Shown here: positions 1-6,620 of the stretch, one piece after another
Layout of the letters: every line of letters starts with the position of its first letter
Position numbering within the stretch: position 1 is the stretch's first letter
Assembly: GCA_002345825.1 (NCBI GenBank)
Contig: DDWD01000095.1
Location: forward strand, 1 to 8,197
From: Bacteroidales bacterium UBA2295
GTDB taxonomy: Bacteria > Bacteroidota > Bacteroidia > Bacteroidales > Tenuifilaceae
Direction of reading: 5' to 3'
Length of the DNA stretch: 8,197 nucleotides
The notes under the pieces: model-generated
The model's input: only the letters and a program-made list of their open reading frames with translations
What the model was told of the DNA's origin: nothing
The model's database searches: none
Made by a program: the position numbers and the translations under genes

Positions 1-203
1 GGTTTGGCGATATTGACCCAATTCAGGTGCTTATTGCCAACCAGAATCAGCTTAAGCTTCTTGCCAATATAATTTATAAATATTCAAGCACAAGCATTTC
101 TCAAGCTGTTATGCTTGATGGAATCATCTCATTCTTCAATCAAGATTCAAATTATAGTCACTATGAAGTAGCAGCTAAAGAGCGTAAATACTTTAATGGT
201 TAG
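1..203 (+). CDS. C-terminal end of an unidentified protein (5' truncated by window edge)
   Basis: An open frame runs from base 3 to a TAG stop at 201-203, giving the last 66 residues of a protein whose start lies outside the window. The tail is rich in Asn, Gln, Ile, Tyr and Ser, reads like a soluble helical region (it includes IANQNQLKLLANIIYKY), and ends in a charged stretch closing with RKYFNG. I do not recognise the family and give no function. It is probably real because the frame stays open to the edge, a strong intrinsic terminator begins 22 bases after the stop, and the composition matches the neighbouring genes. It is separated from the aspartase gene by that terminator and about 220 non-coding bases, so the two are unlikely to share a transcript. 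Confidence 0.6.
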   Translation, partial: FGDIDPIQVLIANQNQLKLLANIIYKYSSTSISQAVMLDGIISFFNQDSNYSHYEVAAKERKYFNG

Positions 204-225
204 TTTGGTTTGTATTTTTTTGGTT

Positions 226-251
226 AAAACCCCGCTACACGCGGGGTTTTT
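226..251 (+). terminator. Intrinsic terminator after the first gene
   Basis: A perfect 10-bp stem (AAAACCCCGC at 226-235 paired with GCGGGGTTTT at 241-250) encloses a 5-base loop (TACAC), and the T run continues to 251. The GC-rich core with flanking A and T runs is a textbook Rho-independent terminator for plus-strand transcription, and the A run would let it act weakly on the other strand too. It ends the upstream gene and insulates the aspartase gene. Confidence 0.92.
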
Positions 252-472
252 GCTTGTTTAGTAGTGAGTTAGGTAATAGTTCTGGGGTGTGACCGTTATG
301 GCCAAAAGATGTTTTATAATGGTTACTAAGATCATCTCTTTTTATTGGTTTATCACGAATTACTTGAATACCTTTGTGTGGCGCTTAGTAGGAGAGGGGG
401 AAAACCTGTAACCTTGTCGTTAAGCGATCAACCATTTACCAACAAAATCAATTCATTTTAATACATCTTTCT
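252..472. other. Non-coding leader region upstream of the aspartase gene
   Basis: No convincing coding frame, tRNA or recognised riboswitch was seen in these 221 bases. They contain the candidate promoter at 345-376 and, upstream of it, an imperfect inverted repeat: ACCGTTAT at 292-299 against ATAATGGT at 316-323, eight pairs including one G-U. That repeat could be an operator half-site pair or chance AT-rich symmetry. Confidence 0.5.
345..376 (+). promoter_or_regulatory. Candidate Bacteroidota-type promoter for the aspartase gene
   Basis: TACCTTTG at 369-376 matches the Bacteroidota -7 element TAnnTTTG exactly. A TTG at 345-347 lies 21 bases upstream, within the spacing usual for the -33 element of this phylum. 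Transcription would start near 383, leaving a leader of about 90 bases before the ATG at 473. No other match of this quality was seen in the gap. The start codon has no clear Shine-Dalgarno sequence and is preceded by AT-rich DNA, as is common in this phylum. This is motif recognition only. Confidence 0.5.
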
Positions 473-2332
473 ATGGATAAAGTTGATATTATTGAGTTTT
501 TGAAAAAGATTGAACTTTTTCGAGGACTAACCGATAAGGAGTACGAAGCCTTAACCAGCTGTATTAGAGAGAAAACCTTTAAGCCCAACGAGCTCCTGTT
601 TAGGGAGAATGGTGCTAGGGAAAGTATTTTTATTATATACAAGGGAGCTGTTGAACTTTTCAAAAGCAATCCGTTTGGGGTTGAATTAAAATTGACCTAT
701 TTCAGCAAGGGCGATTTTTTAGGCGAAGGTTCATGGGCCAGCGATTCTCCCCACTCTACCTCGGCTAGGGCATTAATCGATACAACTGTTATTATCTTAG
801 AGAATCAGGCTTTTAGCCAGAATGCCGAAACTACACTTAAGATCTTTTCCAACATTGCTAGGGTAATCTCGAGGCGAATGCGCCATGCCAATAACAGGAT
901 GATTAACCCCGCTGCCCAGTACGAATCGGGGAGTACGCGACGTGAGCACGATTTGCTGGGCGATAGGGATGTTCCCTCGGAGTTCTATTATGGTGTGCAA
1001 ACACTGCGTGCAATCGAGAATTTCAACATAAGTGGGGTAACGCTAAGTTTCTATCCAAATCTTATAGATGCTCTGGCCATTGTGAAGGAAGCCGCTGCTG
1101 AGGCCAATTTTGAGTTGGGGCTCCTAACTAAAGATGTTAGGGATGCCATTGTAAAGGCCTGTGAGGATATTAAGAATGGTAAGTATCACAATCACTTTGC
1201 AGTGGATATGATTCAGGGTGGTGCAGGAACATCAACCAATATGAATGCCAACGAGGTTATTGCGAACCGCGCTTTGGAAATTTTGGGACACGAGAAGGGC
1301 CAGTACGAATTTTGCCATCCCAATAATCACGTAAACCTTTCGCAGTCGACCAACGACGCTTACCCCACGGCTGTAAAAATCGCGTTGATCAATTCGAATA
1401 AGAAGTTGATATCGGTACTTAGTACTCTGGTAGAGTCATTTGATGCAAAAGCTAAAGAGTTTGCCCATATCATAAAAATGGGGAGAACCCAGCTACAGGA
1501 TGCTGTACCGATGACCCTTGGCCAATCGTTCGAGGCGTATGCTGTTACACTCGCCGAGGAGATTGAACGGTTAAATCAGAATGCCTACCTTTTCCTTGAA
1601 GTAAATATGGGCGCAACAGCCATAGGTACTGGTATAAATTCGGAGCCAGAGTACACCGAAAAAGTGATGAAGCATCTTAAACGAATTTCGGGTTTGGATG
1701 TAGTGCTTGCATCAAATTTAGTTGAGGCTACTCAGGATACAGGGGCTTTTGTAATGTACTCGTCGGCAGTTAAACGTTTGGCGGTTAAGCTATCGAAAAT
1801 TTGTAACGACCTCCGCCTGTTGTCATCGGGGCCACGCACAGGAATAAACGAGATTAATTTACCACCAATGCAACCCGGATCGTCCATTATGCCAGGAAAG
1901 GTTAACCCGGTTATCCCCGAGGTGGTAAATCAAATTGCTTTTAAGGTGATTGGGAATGACCTAACCGTTACCATGGCGGCAGAAGGTGGCCAACTCGAGC
2001 TTAATGTGTTTGAACCAATTATCGTACAAAGTCTTTTCGAATCAATTGAGATGCTGAAGAATGGAATGACGACGCTTAAGTATCGTTGTATTGATGGCAT
2101 TACAGCCAACGAGGATAGGTGTCGCGAATTGGTTCACAATAGTATTGGCCTGGTTACAGCGCTTAACCCAATAATTGGGTACGAGCAATCAACCATGATT
2201 GCAAAGGAAGCCCTTAAAACGGGTAGGAGCGTGTACGAGCTGGTGCTCGAGCACAAAATTCTCACCAAGGAACAGCTCGATAAGATTTTGGCACCAGAGA
2301 ATATGATCAAGCCAGGAAAAATAAGTTTATAG
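473..2332 (+). CDS. aspA: Aspartate ammonia-lyase with N-terminal cyclic-nucleotide-binding-like domain
   Basis: Converts L-aspartate to fumarate plus ammonia, in the cytoplasm, probably as a homotetramer like other class II lyases. Residues about 12-140 form a CRP-like beta-roll followed by a long helix (ARVISRRMRHANN resembles the CRP dimerisation helix). The phosphate-binding-cassette region is G84-E85 to H94-S95. Where CRP has its helix-turn-helix, the aspartase starts at about residue 157 (HDLLG, then PSEFYYGVQTLRAIENF). Lyase landmarks are GTSTNMN 252-258, STND 292-295, GRTQLQDAVP 337-346, and the mobile catalytic loop GSSIMPGKVNP 469-479 with the likely catalytic serine at S470. A fumarase-C-type C-terminal domain covers about 559-612. 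GRTQ, where fumarases have GRTH, and close similarity to E. coli AspA throughout favour aspartase over fumarase. The protein has 619 residues against 478 in E. coli, the excess being the N-terminal domain. It is a single-gene unit between two terminators. The enzyme call is secure; the ligand of the sensory domain is unknown. Confidence 0.95.
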   Translation: MDKVDIIEFLKKIELFRGLTDKEYEALTSCIREKTFKPNELLFRENGARESIFIIYKGAVELFKSNPFGVELKLTYFSKGDFLGEGSWASDSPHSTSARALIDTTVIILENQAFSQNAETTLKIFSNIARVISRRMRHANNRMINPAAQYESGSTRREHDLLGDRDVPSEFYYGVQTLRAIENFNISGVTLSFYPNLIDALAIVKEAAAEANFELGLLTKDVRDAIVKACEDIKNGKYHNHFAVDMIQGGAGTSTNMNANEVIANRALEILGHEKGQYEFCHPNNHVNLSQSTNDAYPTAVKIALINSNKKLISVLSTLVESFDAKAKEFAHIIKMGRTQLQDAVPMTLGQSFEAYAVTLAEEIERLNQNAYLFLEVNMGATAIGTGINSEPEYTEKVMKHLKRISGLDVVLASNLVEATQDTGAFVMYSSAVKRLAVKLSKICNDLRLLSSGPRTGINEINLPPMQPGSSIMPGKVNPVIPEVVNQIAFKVIGNDLTVTMAAEGGQLELNVFEPIIVQSLFESIEMLKNGMTTLKYRCIDGITANEDRCRELVHNSIGLVTALNPIIGYEQSTMIAKEALKTGRSVYELVLEHKILTKEQLDKILAPENMIKPGKISL

Positions 2333-2347
2333 ATTAATTTGGCAATC

Positions 2348-2384
2348 AATAAAAAGGAGCATCAGCTGGATGCTCCTTTTTATT
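2348..2384. terminator. Bidirectional terminator between convergent aspA and xseB
   Basis: A perfect 16-bp inverted repeat (2348-2363 against 2369-2384) encloses a 5-base loop, AGCTG. The core is GGAGCATC / GATGCTCC, flanked by an A run on the left and a T run on the right, so either strand reads stem plus U-tract. It begins 15 bases after the aspartase stop and directly abuts the stop codon of xseB at 2385-2387, so it serves both convergent genes. Confidence 0.93.
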
Positions 2385-2588
2385 TTAGATATCCTCAAAA
2401 TCTTTTAAAATCTGTTCCACCTCCTCCTCCGTAGATTTTAGCTTGGCCTTACAAAATTTTATGAGCTCAGATACACGCTTCACGTTTTTTGCCAGCTCAT
2501 CAATATCGAGCTCGTTGTTCTCTATCTTCTCTACAATGCTTTCTACTTCTGCAATTGCCTCCGAGTATGTTAAATTCTTTTTTGCCAT
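2385..2588 (-). CDS. xseB: Exodeoxyribonuclease VII small subunit
   Basis: Small subunit of exonuclease VII, the cytoplasmic XseA-XseB complex that degrades single-stranded DNA to short oligonucleotides in repair and recombination. The 67-residue product is of normal family length and shows the XseB pattern: TYSEAIAEVESIVEKIE at 7-23, the acidic ELDIDELAKNVK segment (26-37), then a second helix with the conserved Cys (KFCKAKL, 43-49) and an acidic C-terminus. It would form the usual helical hairpin. The ATG at 2586-2588 gives a complete N-terminus (MAKKNLTYSEAI). It lies 34 bases downstream of the antiporter gene on the same strand and is probably read from that transcript. The large subunit gene xseA, often next to xseB, is not in the window. 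Confidence 0.92.
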   Translation of the reverse strand: MAKKNLTYSEAIAEVESIVEKIENNELDIDELAKNVKRVSELIKFCKAKLKSTEEEVEQILKDFEDI

Positions 2589-2597
2589 TGATATAAC

Positions 2598-2609
2598 TTA
2601 ACGCGTTAA
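2598..2609. repeat. 12-bp perfect palindrome between antiporter and xseB
   Basis: TTAACGCGTTAA reads the same on both strands and lies 10-21 bases upstream of the xseB start, inside the 34-base gap after the antiporter stop. It could be a repressor operator or a small hairpin near the xseB start. It may also be chance, since no second copy was noticed in the window. Confidence 0.3.
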
Positions 2610-2622
2610 TATGAGATTTTTT

Positions 2623-3579
2623 TTACATTTCTTTGCTCACCAAATATACAGTATATACAACATAAATGAGCAACAGTAACATCGATTCCCATCGGTCGAG
2701 TTTTCTTCTCTTGCCTGTAAACATAGCTATAAAAAGAACAATGGTTCCCAGGGTGAGCAGTATGATATCGATAGTGAAAATGCTGCTATATTCCATTGGC
2801 CTTATGAGCGAGCTAAGACCTAGAATTAGAAAAATGTTGAAGATGTTTGAGCCAATAATATTCCCCACGGCAATATCGTTATTCTTTTTAATGGCAGCAA
2901 CCACTGATGTTGCCAGTTCGGGTAGCGATGTGCCAGCCGCAATAATGGTTAGCCCAATAATTTTTTGGCTAATACCCAGCGATGTAGCCAAGTCGGTAGC
3001 ATTCATTACAACTAGTTGTCCTCCCAAAACCAAAGCGCTTAGTCCTACAATAATTAAACCCCATATTATGATTGAACTGTATGTTTTTTCTTGCCCTACT
3101 TTGGGTTTTGCATCGTTTTTGAGCTGCTTGTATACGTACAGCAGAAATAGTCCAAAGAATGCAAGCAGCACAACTCCATCGATACGCGAAAGAATTGAGT
3201 GATCGGATACGAAAAAGTTGTTGGCTAGCAAGAAAAATACCACAATGGCTAGAAACGATATTGGAATCTCTTTCCATACGGTGCTGGACTGAACCACCAA
3301 AGGAGTTATAAGTCCCGCAATGCCCAGGATAATAAATAAGTTAAAATTGTTGCTGCCTATTACATTGCCAAACACCAAATCGGGAAAGTTTTGATACGAT
3401 GAGATGGCATTAACTACCAGCTCAGGAGCCGATGTGCCAAAGGCAACAATGGTTAACCCAATGGCCAAATCGGAAACGTTGTACTTTTTGGCAAGAGCTG
3501 TAGCTCCACTTACCAACCAATTGGCTCCCATGATGAGAACAAAGAAACCAAGGACCAGAAGCAAGATATTAACAAACAT
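2623..3579 (-). CDS. Calcium/sodium antiporter, CaCA superfamily (YrbG-like)
   Basis: Inner-membrane cation exchanger of the Ca2+:cation antiporter superfamily, likely exporting Ca2+ in exchange for Na+ or H+. The 318 residues are almost entirely hydrophobic helices, about ten in two homologous halves of opposite topology. Both signature alpha-repeats are present: GLTIVAFGTSAPE (41-53, acidic E53) with GNVIGSN (71-77), and GLTIIAAGTSLPE (209-221, E221) with GNIIGSN (239-245). These residues line the ion site in the family. A polar, lysine-rich loop (about 151-168) separates the halves, and a second basic loop (GKRRKLDR, 289-296) precedes the last helix. Length is normal for the family. The ATG at 3577-3579 begins directly with helix 1. 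It probably heads a two-gene unit with xseB, though the functional link is unclear. Whether the ion pair is Na+/Ca2+ or K+/Ca2+ cannot be decided from sequence. Confidence 0.93.
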   Translation of the reverse strand: MFVNILLLVLGFFVLIMGANWLVSGATALAKKYNVSDLAIGLTIVAFGTSAPELVVNAISSYQNFPDLVFGNVIGSNNFNLFIILGIAGLITPLVVQSSTVWKEIPISFLAIVVFFLLANNFFVSDHSILSRIDGVVLLAFFGLFLLYVYKQLKNDAKPKVGQEKTYSSIIIWGLIIVGLSALVLGGQLVVMNATDLATSLGISQKIIGLTIIAAGTSLPELATSVVAAIKKNNDIAVGNIIGSNIFNIFLILGLSSLIRPMEYSSIFTIDIILLTLGTIVLFIAMFTGKRRKLDRWESMLLLLIYVVYTVYLVSKEM

Positions 3580-3625
3580 ATATTAACATTGAGTTTGCGT
3601 GATGGAATGAAGGTGTTTTATGATC

Positions 3626-3655
3626 AAAAACCCGATAGTAAGCCCTACTGTTCGG
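3626..3655 (-). terminator. Possible terminator (or leader hairpin) after the 950-residue kinase
   Basis: Read on the minus strand, CCGA (3652-3655) pairs with TCGG (3632-3635), and AGTA (3646-3649) pairs with TACT (3637-3640). A small 2x1 internal loop separates the two helices, the apical loop is 5 bases, and five T residues follow (3626-3630). It lies 84 bases beyond the kinase stop and 46 bases before the antiporter start. The stem is modest, so termination efficiency is uncertain. If the promoter candidate just upstream is real, this hairpin would sit in the antiporter leader instead. Confidence 0.45.
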
Positions 3656-3658
3656 CTA

Positions 3659-3686
3659 CAAATTTAGCAAACTCAAGATTATCAAA
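3659..3686 (-). promoter_or_regulatory. Possible promoter for the antiporter-xseB unit
   Basis: On the minus strand TAAATTTG (3659-3666) is an exact TAnnTTTG match, with TTTG (3683-3686) 16 bases upstream. That spacing is slightly short for the -33/-7 pair of Bacteroidota. The region is AT-rich, so a chance match is plausible. Transcription would begin near 3652, about 70 bases before the antiporter ATG and just before the hairpin at 3626-3655. Confidence 0.3.
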
Positions 3687-3738
3687 TTGAATTGAGTATG
3701 TTTTTTTATTACATTCTGCTAAGAGTGGATTGTTTCTA

Positions 3739-6591
3739 TCAGGCTTTTGGCAGCCTAATAATAAAGGTAGTCCCAGCACCCTCTTTGCTCACAGCATCTA
3801 TAGATCCACTATTCTTTTCAACAAACTCTTTGCACACCACTAACCCTAGTCCAGTCCCAGCTTCTTGTTCGGTTCCCTTGGTGCTATAGCTTTGCTCAAT
3901 TTTAAAAAGTTTAGAAAGATTTTCGGGGCTTATCCCAATGCCATTGTCAGTTATCGAAATTTCGACCAAGCCATTGTCCGATGAGGTTTCAACAGCGATT
4001 TGTCCATGCTGTTGGGTAAACTTTATGGCATTCGATATGATATTCCTTACCACGGTGGCTGTAGTTTCCGAATCGGCTAGCACCTTTGTATTCTTCGGAA
4101 TTCTATTTTCAATTTCTATTCCTTTAGCGCTGGCTTGCAAACTTAGAATGCTTACAACATCATCAACCAACACTGAAACGTCTAATTCTTTGGGGTTTAG
4201 TTTTAGCTTGCCCGTTTGGCTCCGCGACCAGTGTAACAAGTTGTCAATTAGGTCTAGCAATTTTTGCGACGATTCATTTATCAACGTTCCGTACTCTTTC
4301 ACCTCATTGCTATCCATTGTTGAGACCTGAGTTGCCAGAACTCCGGTTAATCCCACCAGAGCAGTAAACGGACTACGAAGATCATGCGCAATAATTGAGA
4401 ATAGCTTATCTTTGGTTTGTACGGTTTTCTTTAATTCTGTCTCCGATTGAGCAAGATTCTCGTTAGTGATATTTAGCCTATCGTTCTTTTTGCGGATAAT
4501 TACATACCCGTATACGCTACCAATGGCAATAATTAGCACAAAGGCTGATATGATTATCAAAAAATTTCTGATCAATCTCTGCTGTTCTAGCTGTATCGAT
4601 TTTAGCTGAGCTTCGGCTCGTAAGGTTTCTACTTCTCCTTCAATCGTTTTAATTTCTTCAACTTTTTTATTTAGCTCTAGGTCCAGGCTGGCTTGCCAAA
4701 TGGATTCTTGCTGGGTTGCGGCAGTAAGGCTATCCCTTATCTCGGTGTGTTTTATGTAGTAATTGAGAGCCTTTTCGTAATGCCCATTGGTTTTATGGTA
4801 GTTGTGTAGCGCTAATAGAGTAAGCTCTTTGAGCTTAAAATTGTTGGTTGTATGAGCCAACGACAGGGCTAACTCTAGATTCTCCAAGGCCTCAGTATTA
4901 TTGCCTAGTTTAGTTTGAATCTCCCCAATTTTTCTGACACAAAGCCCCCTCCGTTCAAGGTCGAAGTGCTTGGTGTAAATTACCGATGCATTATCAAAAT
5001 GCTTAAGCGCTGTTTGGAGTTTATTCTCATGGAGCGAAAGGTTACCCAGCTCGTTGTATAGGTCGGCAATAATTCTCTCGTTGTTCTGACTTTGCGCAAT
5101 GGCAAGAGCTTGCTCAAATAGCTGATGGGCTTTCTTAAATTCCTCCTTTTCGCCATAGGCTACAGCAAGGCTCCTGATTGCTTGTGCTAGTAGTTGCTGA
5201 TTGCTTGAGCCTTTACGAAGTTCCACCGCTTTGGAGTAGTTGGCAATGGCGTTTTCTGTATTACCAATATCGCGGTAGGTATTGCCCAGATGAATATAAA
5301 CCCATGATTTCCCAATTGGATCTGAAATATCGGATATTACATCCAAAGCTTGTGTGAAATATTTTAGAGCATTTTGGTGCGACCTGAGCTGACGATAGGT
5401 TATCCCAATATTAATGAGCGATCGAGAAATATCGGTTTGGAGATTAGCCTCTTGGCGAATTTTCAACGAGTTGAGATAGTTTTTAAGGGCGTCGGCCAAA
5501 TTGCCCTGTTGAGCAAACAGGTTTCCCATCTCATTATAGGCTGAGGCCAACCGTTGGGCATCGTTTAGCTCTTTCCTAATATCGAGAGTAAGGTTTAGGT
5601 TGTATAGGGCATTGTCGTATTGACCTAGATCTCGCTGTATTCTGGAAATATTTTCGAGTGTTGAGGCATAACTTGCAAGTAGCTGGTTTTCTTTTCGGTA
5701 GTTCAAACTTTGGTTGTAATTCTCAAGAGCCTCCATTTGCTTGCCCATACGGGCATAAATGCTTCCTATTAGGTTGTAAATGTGCCCCAGCTCCTCGGTA
5801 TTGTTTGCGTGATTAGCATTACCAAGCGCTTCGTTAAGCTTTGTGAGCGAAGCATCAAGTTCCCCTTTATCTCTATATACAAGGCTAATATTGCGTTGTG
5901 TTATTAGGAGGTTTTCGGTATCGTTAAGCTCCTTAAAAATAGTTTCGGCTATTTTGTACTCCTCTAATGCGTTGGTGTGCTCGCCCATCTGAAAAAATGT
6001 GCTTCCCACCGTTCTGTGGCTGTTCGCAACAAGATCGGTGTACCCCTTAGATTGTGCCAAAGCAAGGGCATCACGTGCATATGTGAGGGCTAAATCTAAC
6101 CTTTTATCTTGTCGTAAATAATTGCTATTAAGAAGTAGTAACCTGATGTGTAGATTGGTGTTTTCAACCTTTTTGGTTTGTTTTATGGCTTGTTCTATCA
6201 GTTCAGTTGCTGTTACTTCTTCTTGCCCTTTGCTTATTAATTCGGTTTCGGTACGAACAATTTCTAGGGTTGTGGTATGGGGATTTATTTTATTGTTTTC
6301 TTGCTTTGCCAAGTCGATGTATGTTCTTGCTTGATCGATGCTATCGAGCTGGATATATATTCTGGCGATGAGCGAATACCCGATTGTAAGACTAGCCGTA
6401 TCGGAAGAGATTTTGGCCTCGTTAATTAGTTGTTCGGCGTAATCTAAGGCTTTGCGTGGGTTTTCGTGAAGATAACCATAGGCTTTTTCTAGGTTTTTTG
6501 GATTGTTATTCTGGGCAGAAACGTTAGCTGTAATTGTGAAAGCAACAACAATTAGCATTGCAATAAAATGCGCAAGTGGTTTGTATGCCAT
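3739..6591 (-). CDS. TPR-repeat sensor histidine kinase (complete, 950 residues)
   Basis: Membrane sensor kinase of a two-component system. Residues 1-26 form a signal peptide (basic start, hydrophobic core, likely cut after NVSA-Q), so the following TPR array (about 30-620) should be periplasmic. The units repeat every 40 residues, with Ala at position 88 and every 40th residue to 608 except Ser248. A coiled coil (about 630-672) and one membrane helix (about 674-698) lead into a short cytoplasmic coiled coil (700-728). HisKA follows with phospho-acceptor H736 in FSIIAHDLRSPF, then HATPase_c with N-box N850/N854, G1 DNGIGI (882-887), F-box KLFKIEQ (894-900) and G2 GTGLGL (912-917). No receiver or DNA-binding domain follows, so a separate response regulator is needed. 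The start lies 29 bases after the stop of the upstream TPR kinase, suggesting co-transcription. The kinase class is certain; the stimulus is unknown. Confidence 0.94.
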   Translation of the reverse strand: MAYKPLAHFIAMLIVVAFTITANVSAQNNNPKNLEKAYGYLHENPRKALDYAEQLINEAKISSDTASLTIGYSLIARIYIQLDSIDQARTYIDLAKQENNKINPHTTTLEIVRTETELISKGQEEVTATELIEQAIKQTKKVENTNLHIRLLLLNSNYLRQDKRLDLALTYARDALALAQSKGYTDLVANSHRTVGSTFFQMGEHTNALEEYKIAETIFKELNDTENLLITQRNISLVYRDKGELDASLTKLNEALGNANHANNTEELGHIYNLIGSIYARMGKQMEALENYNQSLNYRKENQLLASYASTLENISRIQRDLGQYDNALYNLNLTLDIRKELNDAQRLASAYNEMGNLFAQQGNLADALKNYLNSLKIRQEANLQTDISRSLINIGITYRQLRSHQNALKYFTQALDVISDISDPIGKSWVYIHLGNTYRDIGNTENAIANYSKAVELRKGSSNQQLLAQAIRSLAVAYGEKEEFKKAHQLFEQALAIAQSQNNERIIADLYNELGNLSLHENKLQTALKHFDNASVIYTKHFDLERRGLCVRKIGEIQTKLGNNTEALENLELALSLAHTTNNFKLKELTLLALHNYHKTNGHYEKALNYYIKHTEIRDSLTAATQQESIWQASLDLELNKKVEEIKTIEGEVETLRAEAQLKSIQLEQQRLIRNFLIIISAFVLIIAIGSVYGYVIIRKKNDRLNITNENLAQSETELKKTVQTKDKLFSIIAHDLRSPFTALVGLTGVLATQVSTMDSNEVKEYGTLINESSQKLLDLIDNLLHWSRSQTGKLKLNPKELDVSVLVDDVVSILSLQASAKGIEIENRIPKNTKVLADSETTATVVRNIISNAIKFTQQHGQIAVETSSDNGLVEISITDNGIGISPENLSKLFKIEQSYSTKGTEQEAGTGLGLVVCKEFVEKNSGSIDAVSKEGAGTTFIIRLPKA

Positions 6592-6620
6592 TTCTAACTT
6601 TCTCTATTTGTTTAATGAGA

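Noticed and set aside
252..472. Riboswitch or small RNA in the aspartase leader
   Set aside because: No known conserved core was recognised, and the only inverted repeat lies upstream of the predicted transcription start.
448..669. 73-residue minus-strand frame over the start of the aspartase gene
   Set aside because: It is antisense to the conserved N-terminal domain, shows no domain and no promoter, and is best seen as a shadow.
473..2332. Class II fumarase instead of aspartase
   Set aside because: The lyase part follows E. coli AspA almost block by block, and the substrate-site motif is GRTQLQDAVP rather than the fumarase GRTH form.
2666..3202. 178-residue plus-strand frame opposite the antiporter
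   Set aside because: It is antisense to a clearly real membrane protein, has no recognisable domain and no start signal; its hydrophobic character mirrors the opposite strand.
2969..3277. 102-residue minus-strand frame inside the antiporter gene
   Set aside because: It is a shifted frame within a gene whose own frame carries both CaCA alpha-repeats; no independent signal supports it.
3739..6591. Hybrid two-component system with DNA-binding output
   Set aside because: The protein ends directly after the HATPase_c domain (FIIRLPKA); there is no receiver or helix-turn-helix domain.
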